Part shown: positions 33,893 to 42,778 of the stretch, in pieces
Position numbering within the stretch: position 1 is the stretch's first letter
Layout: each line of letters opens with the position of its first letter
Assembly: GCA_963733505.1 (NCBI GenBank)
Contig: CAVTDW010000011.1
Span: forward strand, 17,188-81,187
Length of the DNA stretch: 64,000 nucleotides
Direction of reading: 5' to 3'
Origin: JALYXV01 sp963733505
Lineage (GTDB): Bacteria > Actinomycetota > Acidimicrobiia > Acidimicrobiales > Palsa-688
Notes under the pieces: model-generated
Told to the model about the DNA's origin: nothing
Databases searched by the model: none
The model's input: only the letters and a program-made list of their open reading frames with translations
Position numbers and translations under genes: made by a program

Positions 33893-34864
33893 CTACGCCG
33901 GACCCGCTGCCAGGCCGCCCGACCCCTGGCGTCTCCCGCCAATGGCGCCACCGACCATGCCGGCCGCGACCGCCAGCAGCGGACCAACGACGAACCCGAC
34001 GAGTAGCGCCACCGCAGACTCGCGTCGCACGAGGAACGCCGCGAACCCCGGCCACTGGGCGAGCTGATGGCCGCGCTCGGTCACGACTCCGAAGCCGTTG
34101 AAGGCCGAGACCGCCTCATGGTCGTACGTCCACCACCCCGCCGCGGCAAAGGTCAAGGTCATCAGGCCGACAAAGAACACCACGCCGCTGATCAGACCGA
34201 CCCACAACCCGACCCAGAGCCCAGTGCGGACGCCGGTCGGGTTGTCGCCGTTGGCTCGGGTCGCCATGGCTCCGGCTGCGATCGTTGTGCCCACCCCCAG
34301 CAGCCCGGCATATCCGCCGTAGGGGAGCGGTGTCACCGCCACCAGGTACATGACGCCGACTGCGACCCCCGCGACGATCCCGTGCTTGGCGGAGACCTGG
34401 GCCTCGATGCTGGACGGTTGGCAGCCGCGCAGAACCAGCCAGGTACCGGCGAGCAGGAAACCGACCAGCAGGACGCCGTATCCGGACTCCCAGGCAGTCG
34501 CGGTCGGATAGCGGACTTGACCGAAGATCGCGAGCGCCGCGCACACGACGATCGCGCTGGTGATGGCCACCGCGGCCCGTCTGCGGTTCGCGCCGATCCC
34601 ATGTGTGGGATGCAATGCCGTGCGAAGGCATCCGAGGGCAAAGTGCCATCGCGCTGTGCGGCCTTCGACCTGTTCGAACTCGGAGCCCATCGCCGCACCC
34701 CATCTTGAGGAATCTTCGGGCATCAAGCTCGAGGCCAGCGCCATCAGACTCGATGCGCCATCATGGCCACCGTCTCGCCACACCGGCCCGACGGTGCGAG
34801 CGACGCGAACGACGACCCAGATCCCACCGCCGAGTAGGGCCAGGACGATCACGAGGGCGATCAC
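33893..34864 (-). CDS. Polytopic membrane protein coupled to a PadR regulator
   Basis: A 323-residue membrane protein of unknown function. It has an N-terminal helix ('ALVIVLALLGGGIWVVV'), a soluble stretch 'WGAAMGSEFEQVEGRTARWHFALGCLRTAL', then about seven helices. The 'MGSEFEQVEG...WRFALG' segment is typical of actinobacterial membrane proteins encoded with PadR regulators. Its GTG start overlaps the PadR stop by 4 bases. The PadR protein probably represses the pair. A role in membrane stress or export is only a guess. Confidence 0.75.
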   Translation of the reverse strand: MIALVIVLALLGGGIWVVVRVARTVGPVWRDGGHDGASSLMALASSLMPEDSSRWGAAMGSEFEQVEGRTARWHFALGCLRTALHPTHGIGANRRRAAVAITSAIVVCAALAIFGQVRYPTATAWESGYGVLLVGFLLAGTWLVLRGCQPSSIEAQVSAKHGIVAGVAVGVMYLVAVTPLPYGGYAGLLGVGTTIAAGAMATRANGDNPTGVRTGLWVGLWVGLISGVVFFVGLMTLTFAAAGWWTYDHEAVSAFNGFGVVTERGHQLAQWPGFAAFLVRRESAVALLVGFVVGPLLAVAAGMVGGAIGGRRQGSGGLAAGPA

Positions 34865-35256
34865 GTGGTGCTCCCTGTGTCGAATCGAGGCAGGGCGCCA
34901 GCCGTTCGGGCGCCAGCCGTTCGAGCGCCAGCGGTTCGGGCGCCAGCGGTTCGAGCGCCAGCGGTTCGAGCGCCAGCCGGTCGCATTGAGTGGTCCTGCA
35001 CCGCCGCGGCCAGCGCCAGACCCTGGCCCGTCAGGCGGTAGAGGTGGCGGGCAGGCCGCCCCGGAGGCGGATGCTCCTCCCAGACAGCATCCAGGAGTTC
35101 TCGGGCGTCCAGGCGCATGAGGATCGGGTAGAGCGACCCGGATTTGAGGCCCACTTCCACTGCCAGGTCATAGCCATGGCGCCAGGCCTCGGGCTGGCGG
35201 GCCAGGGCCACGAGCACCTTCGTGGTCTGCGGCGAGGGCATACGGGTACGGGTCAT
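34861..35256 (-). CDS. PadR-family repressor with GARTA repeats at the C-terminus
   Basis: A 131-residue regulator with the PadR winged helix: 'TTKVLVALARQPEAWRHGYDL', 'VGLKSGSLYPILMRLDARELL', 'GRPARHLYRLTGQGLAL'. The dimerisation helix is short and replaced by five copies of the pentapeptide GARTA, encoded by 15-base tandem repeats. The stop overlaps the membrane-protein start by 4 bases. The repeat length may vary between strains. The start ATG at 35256 lies beside an AT-richer promoter-like stretch. Confidence 0.88.
   Translation of the reverse strand: MTRTRMPSPQTTKVLVALARQPEAWRHGYDLAVEVGLKSGSLYPILMRLDARELLDAVWEEHPPPGRPARHLYRLTGQGLALAAAVQDHSMRPAGARTAGARTAGARTAGARTAGARTAGALPRFDTGSTT
34890..34985. 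repeat. 15-base tandem repeats in the padR 3' end
   Basis: About six copies of a 15-base unit (GCCAGC(C/G)GTTCG(G/A)GC) lie in frame and encode the GARTA pentapeptide array of the PadR protein. Confidence 0.8.
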
Positions 35257-35342
35257 ACAACAACTCTATCTAAGTAGACTTATCGCGAGCACTCTTCTCT
35301 CGATCCGAGCGCACCGGGGGAGCTCCGGACATGCGGCCGGGC

Positions 35343-36254
35343 TTACCCAATCGAGGGCGAAGCCTCGAGCGCCGCACGGTCCCATCCGGCCAGTTCCGCG
35401 GCCGCTTCGTACGTGCTCTGGCAGAAGGCCAGCAAGAGTGCGTCGGGGTCGTCCGCAGTGCGTACCGCGGCATAGGGCAGGATGAACTCGCCCAGGGTGT
35501 GGTCGTAGTACGCGGCCGCGGGTTGGACCGGCCAGTCAGCGAACCTCGCAGGCTGCGGGTAGGCGTACGCGTAGAACGACCCCTCTTCGCTGCCACCGGG
35601 CCAGAACCCGCAGCTGTGCACCTCGTGGCTGTACGCCATCTCCTGGACCCAGTCCGGACAGTTCGGAACCCCGCCGGGGTGTCTCGGCGCCGTCCGGCCC
35701 GAGAAACGGGTGACTGCGAGGTCAGGGCCGCCCCAGAAGAAATGCACGGGGCTGGCCTTTCCGATGAAGCCGGCCCGGAACCGCTGCATCACGCGGTGCG
35801 CCTGCAGCAACGCCAGCCAGAACCGTTGCGCTGCCGCCGCGTCGTACGCGTGATGCTCCTCGTCCTCGGCAAAGGGGATGGCGACCGCCACCTCGACCGG
35901 CCGGGGCAAGATCTTGACGGGCACGTCGAGTTCGTCGAGCGCTGCCATCGTGGCGGCATAGAAGCTGGCCACTGACCGGGGCTCCAACGCCACCTTGCGC
36001 TTCTGACCGTCGGACAGCCGCAGGTCAAGGACGTGGTCGAGAAAATCGAATTCGACTTCGAGTCCCCGCCCTGCGGTGTGCATCAGGGAGGTGGTGAGGC
36101 CCCGGGCCGATAGATACAGGGGTACCTGCCACCAGTGGTTGATCATCGGCTCCAAGGCCAGACGAACCTTGCCGACGACCTGCGTCCACAAGTGAAGCGT
36201 GTCGAGCGTGTCCTGCCACGTCGAAAGGGTGAGTTCCGGCCAAGTGGCGGTCAC
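35343..36254 (-). CDS. DUF5996 family protein
   Basis: A 303-residue soluble protein matching DUF5996. Motifs are 'WQDTLDTLHLWTQVVGKVRLAL' and 'NHWWQVPLYLSARGLTTS' at the N-terminus, 'FDFLDHVLDL', 'ASPVHFFWGGPDLAVTRFSGR' and 'HEVHSCGFWPGG' in the middle, and 'EFILPYAAVRTADDPD' late. The family is common in actinobacteria and proteobacteria and has no assigned function. Translation starts at GTG 36254. The gene is flanked by unrelated minus-strand genes with clear gaps. Confidence 0.88.
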   Translation of the reverse strand: MTATWPELTLSTWQDTLDTLHLWTQVVGKVRLALEPMINHWWQVPLYLSARGLTTSLMHTAGRGLEVEFDFLDHVLDLRLSDGQKRKVALEPRSVASFYAATMAALDELDVPVKILPRPVEVAVAIPFAEDEEHHAYDAAAAQRFWLALLQAHRVMQRFRAGFIGKASPVHFFWGGPDLAVTRFSGRTAPRHPGGVPNCPDWVQEMAYSHEVHSCGFWPGGSEEGSFYAYAYPQPARFADWPVQPAAAYYDHTLGEFILPYAAVRTADDPDALLLAFCQSTYEAAAELAGWDRAALEASPSIG

Positions 36255-36408
36255 GGCGCGAGCTTTTCACCTCCCGCCATCGGCCGCCAGACCCGAATTG
36301 CCAGGCGCGAGCCCAGGACACCGGAAGGATCGAGCTCTTCCATGTTCGGTTCGTTCGGGTGTCGAACCGCTCGACGCTGGCCCCACGATACGGCTCGATG
36401 ACTGCGTC

Positions 36409-37005
36409 TCAGGCCGCCAGGCTGAAGGGCGGGTAGCTGTCGGTGAGGAATCCGACGTATGCCTCGACTCGAAGGCTGTAGCGGTAGGCATTGACCAAGA
36501 AGTCCCGGATTCCCTGCGGATACTGCCCGGTGACGAGTACCGCGAAGAAGCCGGCAATGATTCCAAGGATCGACCCGATGGCCAAGGCGGCCATTACGAA
36601 GTAGTGGGGAATGGCCAGGATCCACTTGTACAGGGGCTTCCAGCGCGCCAGGTGCTCGGGGTAGGTCAGGCGTAGCGATGTGTGGACTTCCACGCCGTCG
36701 TCCTCGGAGGACATCTCGAAGTCGAACGGCGGGTAGTCCTCGTGCATGAACAGGGCGTAGCTCGTCGCTCGCCATTCGTAGCGGTAGGTCATGACGATGG
36801 CGTTGAAGATCGGTCGTGGAATCTGCTCGGTGAACAGCACGGTGAAGAAGCTGATCAGTGTCAGGATCTGGCGCAGGGAGCGCAGCACCGAGGCGACGAT
36901 CAGGTGCGGGATGGCCAGGAGCCACTGGACGAGGGGGCGCCACCGGGTGATGTGACGGTCGGCTTCGAAGTCCAGCTGCACTGGATAGGGGACGGACATG
37001 GACAT
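36409..37005 (-). CDS. Tandem DUF4389 membrane protein
   Basis: A 198-residue protein with two DUF4389 repeats. Each has 'RPLVQWLLAIPHLIVASVL' / 'KPLYKWILAIPHYFVMAAL', a Phe-rich helix ('FTVLFTEQIPRPI' / 'FAVLVTGQYPQGI'), and a 'YRYEWRATSYALFM..DYPPF' / 'YRYSLRVEAYVGFLTDSYPPF'-type ending. ATG 37005 follows GAGGGAG. The long open frame upstream to 37659 is a shadow. Family members sit in the membrane of many actinobacteria with unknown function. The 269 bases upstream hold no gene. Confidence 0.88.
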   Translation of the reverse strand: MSMSVPYPVQLDFEADRHITRWRPLVQWLLAIPHLIVASVLRSLRQILTLISFFTVLFTEQIPRPIFNAIVMTYRYEWRATSYALFMHEDYPPFDFEMSSEDDGVEVHTSLRLTYPEHLARWKPLYKWILAIPHYFVMAALAIGSILGIIAGFFAVLVTGQYPQGIRDFLVNAYRYSLRVEAYVGFLTDSYPPFSLAA

Positions 37006-37274
37006 AATGGCTCCCTCGTTGAGGCCGCCTTGGAAGAGACGGTGTGATTGTCGTGCGGGTGTTGTGTCTGTGACGAAAAGGGCGCTAGCGGTCACCGCCA
37101 GTCCGGTTGCGCATCGAAATAGGCGGGAGAGTTCGGGGCGGCTCCAATCCAGGGGGAGCCAGTCGAGCGCCCTGCGAGTCAAGGTGGGGGCCGACTTCCG
37201 CACCCCAAAATCTACTCGCATAATTGGCGAGCGAACAGTGGCAAACCCCGCGAAAAGAATCCCGCCGGGCGGCC

Positions 37275-37841
37275 CTACAGCAGGCGGCCGCGATCGAGCA
37301 CCAGGCCAAGTCGGTTCATGACCCACCGATGCGCAACGATGACCGCGGCCGCGAGCACCGCGATCACGATTGTGGCGGGCAGCGCACCCGCCCCGAAGCT
37401 TCCGACCTCGACGAGCGCGATGGTCGCCGCCGCGACCGCGACCACCGCTGCGATGACGGGCCAGACGCTGCGGCGCAGGTGGCGGTCGATCGACTCGACG
37501 ATGGTGACGACGACCGGGTCGGGGATCGCGGTGCCGCGCCACATCGAACGGTACGTCGTGCCCCGCCTTTTTCGGTCCAGCCCGAGGAATGCGACGGACT
37601 GGGAGTCCTCCGGTCGTCGCCTCCACTTCGCCCAGGAGTAGGAGGTGCCGCCGAGGCATGCCAGGGCGATCGGGATGAGGCTCACCAAGCTGGTGTCGTG
37701 GTTGAGCTTCATCACCACGAACGGCGCCGGCAGGTACAGGAGAACCATAAGTTCCAGCGCCCGCCGCCGGCCGCGAACGGCAAGCGTCGTGAGTTCGGTG
37801 TCGCGGCGTGCGAGTCGGGCGAACTGCTCGTCACTGTCCAT
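37275..37841 (-). CDS. Four-helix membrane protein coupled to PadR
   Basis: A 188-residue membrane protein of unknown function. A short polar N-terminus ('DEQFARLARRDTELTTLAVRGRRRA') leads to two helices, a basic cytoplasmic loop 'KWRRRPEDSQ', then two more helices and a short 'RWVMNRLGLVLDRGRLL' tail. ATG 37841 overlaps the PadR stop by about 11 bases, implying translational coupling. Open frames further upstream are PadR shadows. PadR-linked membrane proteins often respond to envelope stress, but nothing specific is seen here. Confidence 0.75.
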   Translation of the reverse strand: MDSDEQFARLARRDTELTTLAVRGRRRALELMVLLYLPAPFVVMKLNHDTSLVSLIPIALACLGGTSYSWAKWRRRPEDSQSVAFLGLDRKRRGTTYRSMWRGTAIPDPVVVTIVESIDRHLRRSVWPVIAAVVAVAAATIALVEVGSFGAGALPATIVIAVLAAAVIVAHRWVMNRLGLVLDRGRLL

Positions 37842-38262
37842 TGCTGACCTCCAGGTCGGCGATCGCCTTGGCGGCGTTGTCGAGGACCCGCTCGACGGCG
37901 GCACGGTCGACACGACCGCTGAGTTTGTTGATACGCACCGTGACCCGGGCGAGGGCTGCCTGCAGCGCCGCGTCGGCCTTGAGCACGGTGGCGGTCCGAT
38001 CCTCAATTCGCCGTAGCGCATCCCGCTGATCGGCCAGCAGGCTCTCGCCGCTGGCGGTCACCCGATAGGTGGCCTTGCCTTCACCGGGGATTTGCTCGAC
38101 CAGCTGTTCGGCTCGCAGCGCCGACAGAGCCGGGTAGACGCTCCCCGGCGATGGCCGGTAGGTGGGCGCGAAGCGTCGCTCCAGCTCGCCAAGCAACTCG
38201 TAGCCCCCCTGCGCCCGGGCAGCGAGAAGCGAGAGGAGCACGAGGGGGAGTTCACCGGGCAT
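37831..38262 (-). CDS. PadR-family transcriptional repressor
   Basis: A 143-residue regulator: 'LPLVLLSLLAARAQGGYELLGELERRF', 'YRPSPGSVYPALSALRAEQLV' (recognition helix and start of wing), 'GEGKATYRVTASGESLLAD' wing, then a long C-terminal dimerisation helix region with 'LARVTVRINKLSGRVDR'. ATG 38262 is preferred because the open frame upstream crosses the operator palindrome. The gene leads a two-gene operon with the membrane protein, and the 12-base palindrome just upstream is its likely self-regulated operator. Confidence 0.88.
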   Translation of the reverse strand: MPGELPLVLLSLLAARAQGGYELLGELERRFAPTYRPSPGSVYPALSALRAEQLVEQIPGEGKATYRVTASGESLLADQRDALRRIEDRTATVLKADAALQAALARVTVRINKLSGRVDRAAVERVLDNAAKAIADLEVSNGQ

Positions 38263-38280
38263 GAAGAACTGGTTCCTGGA

Positions 38281-38311
38281 CGTATTACGTACTCTACTCG
38301 TACGTAATACG
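38281..38311. promoter_or_regulatory. 12-base perfect inverted repeat (likely PadR operator)
   Basis: CGTATTACGTAC (38281-38292) and GTACGTAATACG (38300-38311) flank a 7-base spacer. The site begins 19 bases upstream of the padR start, the usual place for PadR autoregulation. It is AT-richer than its surroundings. Confidence 0.75.
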
Positions 38312-38404
38312 AACTGCAACCGCCAGCCATCTCATCGTGGCGCCGAGGTTTGGCGCAGTGATCGGGGGTGTGCGATCCCTTACGTCGCGGCGGGCTCGCG
38401 CCAG

Positions 38405-38719
38405 CGCTTAGAGGACCTCAAGGGTGGCGGGACCTGTCTGCGACGAGACGCCTGTGGTGACACAAGCAACAACGTCGAGCACGGGCAATGCCAACACTCG
38501 GGTGGCGGCGCTTCCTTTCCGGAAGCCATGGGTGACCGCACCAACGGACGTGACCGTGGTGGTGCCGTCGAGGGCGCGCACCACGCTGGTCCTCTGAAGG
38601 TGATGGTGCTGGACTTGCCATTGTTCCAGTGGTAGGTGATCACATCGATGATTCCCGGTTGCACGGTCAGCAGGCAGGTGGCTTGCTCGCTGAACGACGC
38701 TGATCCTTGAGCGCCCCAT
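38405..38719 (-). pseudogene. Fragment of a small secreted beta-protein, frameshifted
   Basis: On the minus strand one frame reads 'GSASFSEQATCLLTVQPGI', 'IDVITYHWNNGKSSTITF' and then breaks near 38600. The next frame continues 'TSVVRALDGTTTVTSVGAVT', 'GFRKGSAATRVLALPVL', 'CVTTGVSSQTGPATLEVL' and a stop near 38408. This looks like the last ~100 residues of a beta-sandwich secreted protein with two Cys. No start codon or signal peptide is present before the lipoprotein gene end, so the 5' part is missing. I do not recognise the family. Confidence 0.4.
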
Positions 38720-38761
38720 GTGCTACCCGAGCGAAGGCCGGCGCCTCGCGGCTGGCTGGAA

Positions 38762-39874
38762 TCAGTGCAGAACCGGGCCGCTCGCGACTGCCTCGAAGGC
38801 CGAGCCCGGGATGGTCTTCAGCTGATTCAGGTCGGTGTCGTTCCAGCGGCTGTCGGTGGCCCCGGAGATGAACCAGTTGGAACCGTTGTCCGCGACGAAC
38901 ATGCCATAGCGCTGCAGGCACTGGAGCACGACCAGGGCGGCTCCGTGGAACGCTGACAGATCGAACGAGGCCTTGAGCCGGAACCGGGCCCCCATCGGCG
39001 CGACGTTGGGATCGGCGGTCGATCCGGCCTGGTGGGTTGCGGGATGGATGAAGCCCTGTTGCGTCTTCGCCACGGTGAACCGCAGGGCGTGGTCGATGTG
39101 ACCCGACTGGACCTCGTCCCACCGGACCAGGCCCGGGAGGATCGGCAGCCCGGCCGCGTCGGCCGACGTCCAGGTGTCGGGCCGCAGCCGGTCGGAGCGC
39201 AGGTCGAACACGGCGCCCGATGCCGCGTGCCACCCGCCACGACCGTTGGGCGAGGCGCCGTACAACTCATACAGGTGGCAGTCGGCGGACGCCACCAGCA
39301 CATGGGCGTCGCTGCCCGATTCGACCGGGGCGTTGCGAGGCACCGGGTAGGGGCCGGGATCGCTCTCGGAGCCATACGCGGTGAAGGTGATCGGAACCTT
39401 GGGTTGGCCGGCCGGCACCACGACATAGGGAATCCCGTACGTCGGATCGGCGCCGAAATCGGGGTGCAGGTGGGTGCTGAGGCCCACGCTGGCCACCCAC
39501 GCACCGGAGTGGGGGTCGATCGGGTCTCGTGAGACGTCGCGCCGCCACGGGTTGTCGGCGGGGAACAGGGGACATCCGGCGATCGTGGGGCCCCGCGTCG
39601 GTGCCGCGGTGGTCGTCGAACCGGACCGTGCGACCGTGGCCGCGGGATGAGCCGGCGCAGCGGTCGAGGTCACGGCTGCGGTCGGGGCGGGTGCGCTCGG
39701 GGACACCGAGGTGGGAGCTTGGGTCGTGGCCGTCAGTTGCGGGATGAGCGACGCGGTCGTCACGGCCGCGGTGCTGGGGGCTGAGCTGGGAAAATGGCGA
39801 CCGGAGGCGCACCCGACCGTGGTGGTGCCCACGAGCGCGAATGCCACCAGCCAGGGCACGGATCGCGGGATCAC
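38762..39874 (-). CDS. Secreted lipoprotein, conserved unknown family
   Basis: A ~370-residue lipoprotein. From GTG 39874 a short signal peptide runs to the lipobox 'TTTVGCASG'; a Thr/Ala/Pro linker spans about 25-105. A conserved domain follows: 'CPLFPADNPWRRDVSRDPID', 'DPTYGIPYVVVPAGQPKVPI', 'AVFDLRSDRLRPDTWTSADA', 'GFIHPATHQAGS', 'RYGMFVADNGSNWFISGATD', 'DLNQLKTIPGSAF'. I have seen this domain in acidimicrobial and other soil proteins without a function. A longer frame to TTG 40015 would overlap the cold-shock start and add no signal peptide, so it is rejected. Confidence 0.8.
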   Translation of the reverse strand: MIPRSVPWLVAFALVGTTTVGCASGRHFPSSAPSTAAVTTASLIPQLTATTQAPTSVSPSAPAPTAAVTSTAAPAHPAATVARSGSTTTAAPTRGPTIAGCPLFPADNPWRRDVSRDPIDPHSGAWVASVGLSTHLHPDFGADPTYGIPYVVVPAGQPKVPITFTAYGSESDPGPYPVPRNAPVESGSDAHVLVASADCHLYELYGASPNGRGGWHAASGAVFDLRSDRLRPDTWTSADAAGLPILPGLVRWDEVQSGHIDHALRFTVAKTQQGFIHPATHQAGSTADPNVAPMGARFRLKASFDLSAFHGAALVVLQCLQRYGMFVADNGSNWFISGATDSRWNDTDLNQLKTIPGSAFEAVASGPVLH

Positions 39875-40014
39875 ACCGTCAATGCTCGACAGGATCCGAT
39901 GCTTGATTGACCGCCAAAACAGGTCGAGGCGGCAGAGCGTGCGCCTCCCTGTCAGACTCTGTTCCTCGAACCGCCGGATGGTCTCATCGTCCGGCGCCGG
40001 AAGGAGTGCGTTCA

Positions 40015-40215
40015 ATGTCTGTCGGCACGGTCAAGTGGTTCAGCGGTGAGAAGGGCTACGGCTTCATCTCGCGCAGCGATGGGGATGATGTGTTCGTCCA
40101 TTTCAGCGCGATCGAAGGCGACGGGTACCGCAACTTGGAGGAGGGTCAGACCGTCGAATTCGAGGTGACCCAGGGCCCGAAGGGTCTCCAGGCAACCGGA
40201 GTGCGGGTCACCTAG
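40015..40215 (+). CDS. Cold-shock protein (CspA family)
   Basis: A 66-residue single cold-shock domain with RNP1 'KGYGFIS' and RNP2 'VFVHFSAI', plus 'GTVKWFSGEKG' at the start and 'VEFEVTQGPKGLQATGV' at the end. It binds single-stranded RNA or DNA as a chaperone. ATG 40015 follows GGAAGGA at about 10 bases. The gene is divergent from the lipoprotein and faces the end of hrpB. Confidence 0.95.
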   Translation: MSVGTVKWFSGEKGYGFISRSDGDDVFVHFSAIEGDGYRNLEEGQTVEFEVTQGPKGLQATGVRVT

Positions 40216-40280
40216 GAGGCGCATCACCTACCGCGCGGACCGGGCTGGGTAGCGCAGACGACGGATCTGGACGCGGACAA

Positions 40281-42725
40281 TCAGACGCCCTTGGTGGCCG
40301 AGGGGTCCGTGGGCCAACGATGTTTCGGGTACCGCCCCACCATCTCCTTTCGCACCACGGCATAACTTCCCGCCCAGAAGCCGGGAAGGTCGGCCGTCAC
40401 CTGCACCGGGCGGCCAGCCGGGGACAGCAGGTGAAGCACCACGGGCACCTGTCCACCGGCGACGGTGGGATGGCGTTCGATGCCGAAGAGGTCCTGGATG
40501 CGGGCTGCGGCCGTGGGCTGATCGCTGCGGTAGTCGACCCGCAACCTGCGCCGTGGGCCGATTTCCAGCGTCGTGGGAGCCAGGATGTCGAGTTCCGCTC
40601 GCTTCGAACGGGGGAGCAAGGTGAGCATGGCGCGGGTCAGGTCGAGCCTCTCGAGTCCCGAGCGGTCGACCACCGTGGCCAGCAAGGGTGCCAGCCATCC
40701 GTCGATGGTCGCCAGGAGCGCGGCGTCGGACAGGTCGGGCCAACCATCTCCGAAGGTCCGGCGCAGGAAGCCCACCCGCCGCTGCATCGCCCGAGCCCCC
40801 TCGGTCCAGGGTAGGGCGGCGAGGCGGCTGCTGCGCACCTGCTCGAGCAGGGCCGACGCGGCCGCCGGTCCCGGAAGCGCCCGGCGTTCGGTCGTGCCCA
40901 GCACGAGCGCGTCGAGGGAACGGGTAACGGTGGCCCGCAGGTCGTCGCGTTCGGAGTCCCACGCCAGCGCAGTCACCGTGGTCGCCGGGACGCCCGCGGC
41001 TGCTTCGAGTTCGTCGGGATCAAGGGCAGCGGCCAGGCGTATCCGGCTGTCGCCTTGGTCGGCGTCGAGTTGGGCAACCACGACGTACGCCTCCTTGGCC
41101 AGGGGATCGGACTCCGCCATCCAGGCGCCACCACCGGTGCGCAAACGGAAACGGCCCTGGCCTCGTGCCTGCCCGATCCGGTCCGGATAGGCGAGCGCCA
41201 GCACCCGGCCGCAGTCCGCCAGGTCGATCGGCCCGGGTGCGACACCGGCCCGACGCCCGAGCAACGCCGCCCGTCGACGGGCCGACGCCAGCGCCGAACG
41301 GTCCACCGGCGCGCCATGTCGAGCCGGGCCGGCGATGCGGGCGACGCGCTCGGCGACATCGACGTCGACGTCGTCGGGTCGGCCTCGGAGGATGTCGCGG
41401 TCCTCGAGCAACGCCGCCAGAGCGCAGGCAACGCCGCCCAGCCCGAGCTCGATGGCGCCGATGACCATCCGAGCCAACCGGGGGTGCAGCGGCAGCGCGG
41501 CCATGCGCCGACCGGCGGCCGTCGGCCGGCCCCCGGAATCGAGCGCTCCGAGCGTGACCAGCAACGCCGTCCCTTCGTCAAGGGCCGCCTGAGGAGGCGC
41601 CTGCAGAAAGGTCAGGTCGCTCGGAGGAGCCCCCCAGACGGCCAACTCCAGGACGAACCCGGCCAGGTCAACCGACATGATCTCGGCTTGGGGGAAACGC
41701 GGCCGGCCGGCGTGCTCGTGCTCCGACCACAGCCGGTACGCCACGCCCGGAGCCTCGCGGCCGGCACGCCCGGCGCGCTGGTCCGCTGAGGAGCGCGACG
41801 CCGAACCGGTGTGGAGTCGAGTCAGCCCGGTGCTGGGGTCATATCGAGGCGACCGCACCAGCCCTCCGTCGACCACGATGCGCACCCCGGCGACGGTCAG
41901 GCTGGTCTCGGCGATGTCGGTCGCGAGCACGACCCGCCGCCCGCCGGGTGGGGAAGGGGCGAGCGCCCGGTCCTGCTCGGATGCCGTCAGGGCGCCGAAG
42001 AGCGGCAGCACGTCGATGCCCGCCGGAAGGGAGCCGAGAAGTCTGGCCTCGGCCCGGCGGATGTCAGCAGCTCCGGGTAGGAAGGCGAGGATGTCGCCAT
42101 CGTCGGCATCGACCGCGGCCAAGACCGCGGCAACCACTGCCGGCGCAACACCCTCGTCCGCTCGACGGCGCAGCACCGGTGGTGACCACCGGATGTCCAC
42201 TGGGAACTGGCGGCCGTGGCTCACGATGACCGGAGCCGACGCACCCCCGATGCCGAGCACCGACGCGATCCCGTCGGTGTCCAACGTGGCCGACATGGCC
42301 ACCAGGCGCAGGTCGGGGCGCAGGCTGGCCCTCACGTCGAGGGCGAACGCCAGCGCCAGGTCGGTCTGGAGGTTGCGCTCGTGGACCTCGTCGAAGATCA
42401 CGAGGCCCACGCCGGGCAGCGACGGGTCCTGCTGCAGCCGGCGGGTGAGGATCCCTTCGGTCACCACTTCGATTCGGGTGCCCGGCCCCACCCGGCGCTC
42501 GTCGCGCGTGGAGTAGCCCACGGTCGCTCCGACCGCTTCGCCCAACAGCGAGGCCATTCGGGTGGCGGCCGCTCTCGTCGCCAATCGCCTGGGCTCGAGC
42601 ACGATCATTCGTTGGCCATTCAGCCACGGCTCGTCGAGTAACCGCAGCGGCACGATCGTGGTCTTCCCGGCGCCGGGAGGGGCCTGCAGAACGGCGTGGC
42701 CCATACCAGCCAATGCAGCCCGCAC
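40281..42725 (-). CDS. hrpB: ATP-dependent helicase HrpB
   Basis: An 814-residue DEAH-family helicase. Walker A is in 'LQAPPGAGKTTIVPL', DEVH in 'IFDEVHERNLQTDLAL', 'SATLDTDG' is motif III, and 'VLATDIAETSLTVAGV' with 'SADQRAGRAGR' are motifs V-VI. The helicase-associated and HrpB C-terminal domains follow ('FWAGSYAVVRKEMVGRYPKH'). Homologues begin ~18 residues earlier ('LTDLPVEACTEQ' is in frame upstream of GTG 42725) but no canonical start codon is there, so the true start is unclear. The S4 gene overlaps or precedes it in the same direction. Confidence 0.93.
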   Translation of the reverse strand: MRAALAGMGHAVLQAPPGAGKTTIVPLRLLDEPWLNGQRMIVLEPRRLATRAAATRMASLLGEAVGATVGYSTRDERRVGPGTRIEVVTEGILTRRLQQDPSLPGVGLVIFDEVHERNLQTDLALAFALDVRASLRPDLRLVAMSATLDTDGIASVLGIGGASAPVIVSHGRQFPVDIRWSPPVLRRRADEGVAPAVVAAVLAAVDADDGDILAFLPGAADIRRAEARLLGSLPAGIDVLPLFGALTASEQDRALAPSPPGGRRVVLATDIAETSLTVAGVRIVVDGGLVRSPRYDPSTGLTRLHTGSASRSSADQRAGRAGREAPGVAYRLWSEHEHAGRPRFPQAEIMSVDLAGFVLELAVWGAPPSDLTFLQAPPQAALDEGTALLVTLGALDSGGRPTAAGRRMAALPLHPRLARMVIGAIELGLGGVACALAALLEDRDILRGRPDDVDVDVAERVARIAGPARHGAPVDRSALASARRRAALLGRRAGVAPGPIDLADCGRVLALAYPDRIGQARGQGRFRLRTGGGAWMAESDPLAKEAYVVVAQLDADQGDSRIRLAAALDPDELEAAAGVPATTVTALAWDSERDDLRATVTRSLDALVLGTTERRALPGPAAASALLEQVRSSRLAALPWTEGARAMQRRVGFLRRTFGDGWPDLSDAALLATIDGWLAPLLATVVDRSGLERLDLTRAMLTLLPRSKRAELDILAPTTLEIGPRRRLRVDYRSDQPTAAARIQDLFGIERHPTVAGGQVPVVLHLLSPAGRPVQVTADLPGFWAGSYAVVRKEMVGRYPKHRWPTDPSATKGV

Positions 42726-42778
42726 CTGCTCCGTGCAGGCCTCGACCGGCAGGTCGGTGAGGACGCGAAGACGAGCCG

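Noticed and set aside
38762..40015. Lipoprotein start at TTG 40015
   Set aside because: It overlaps the cold-shock start and places the signal peptide ~50 residues inside; GTG 39874 gives a normal lipoprotein signal.
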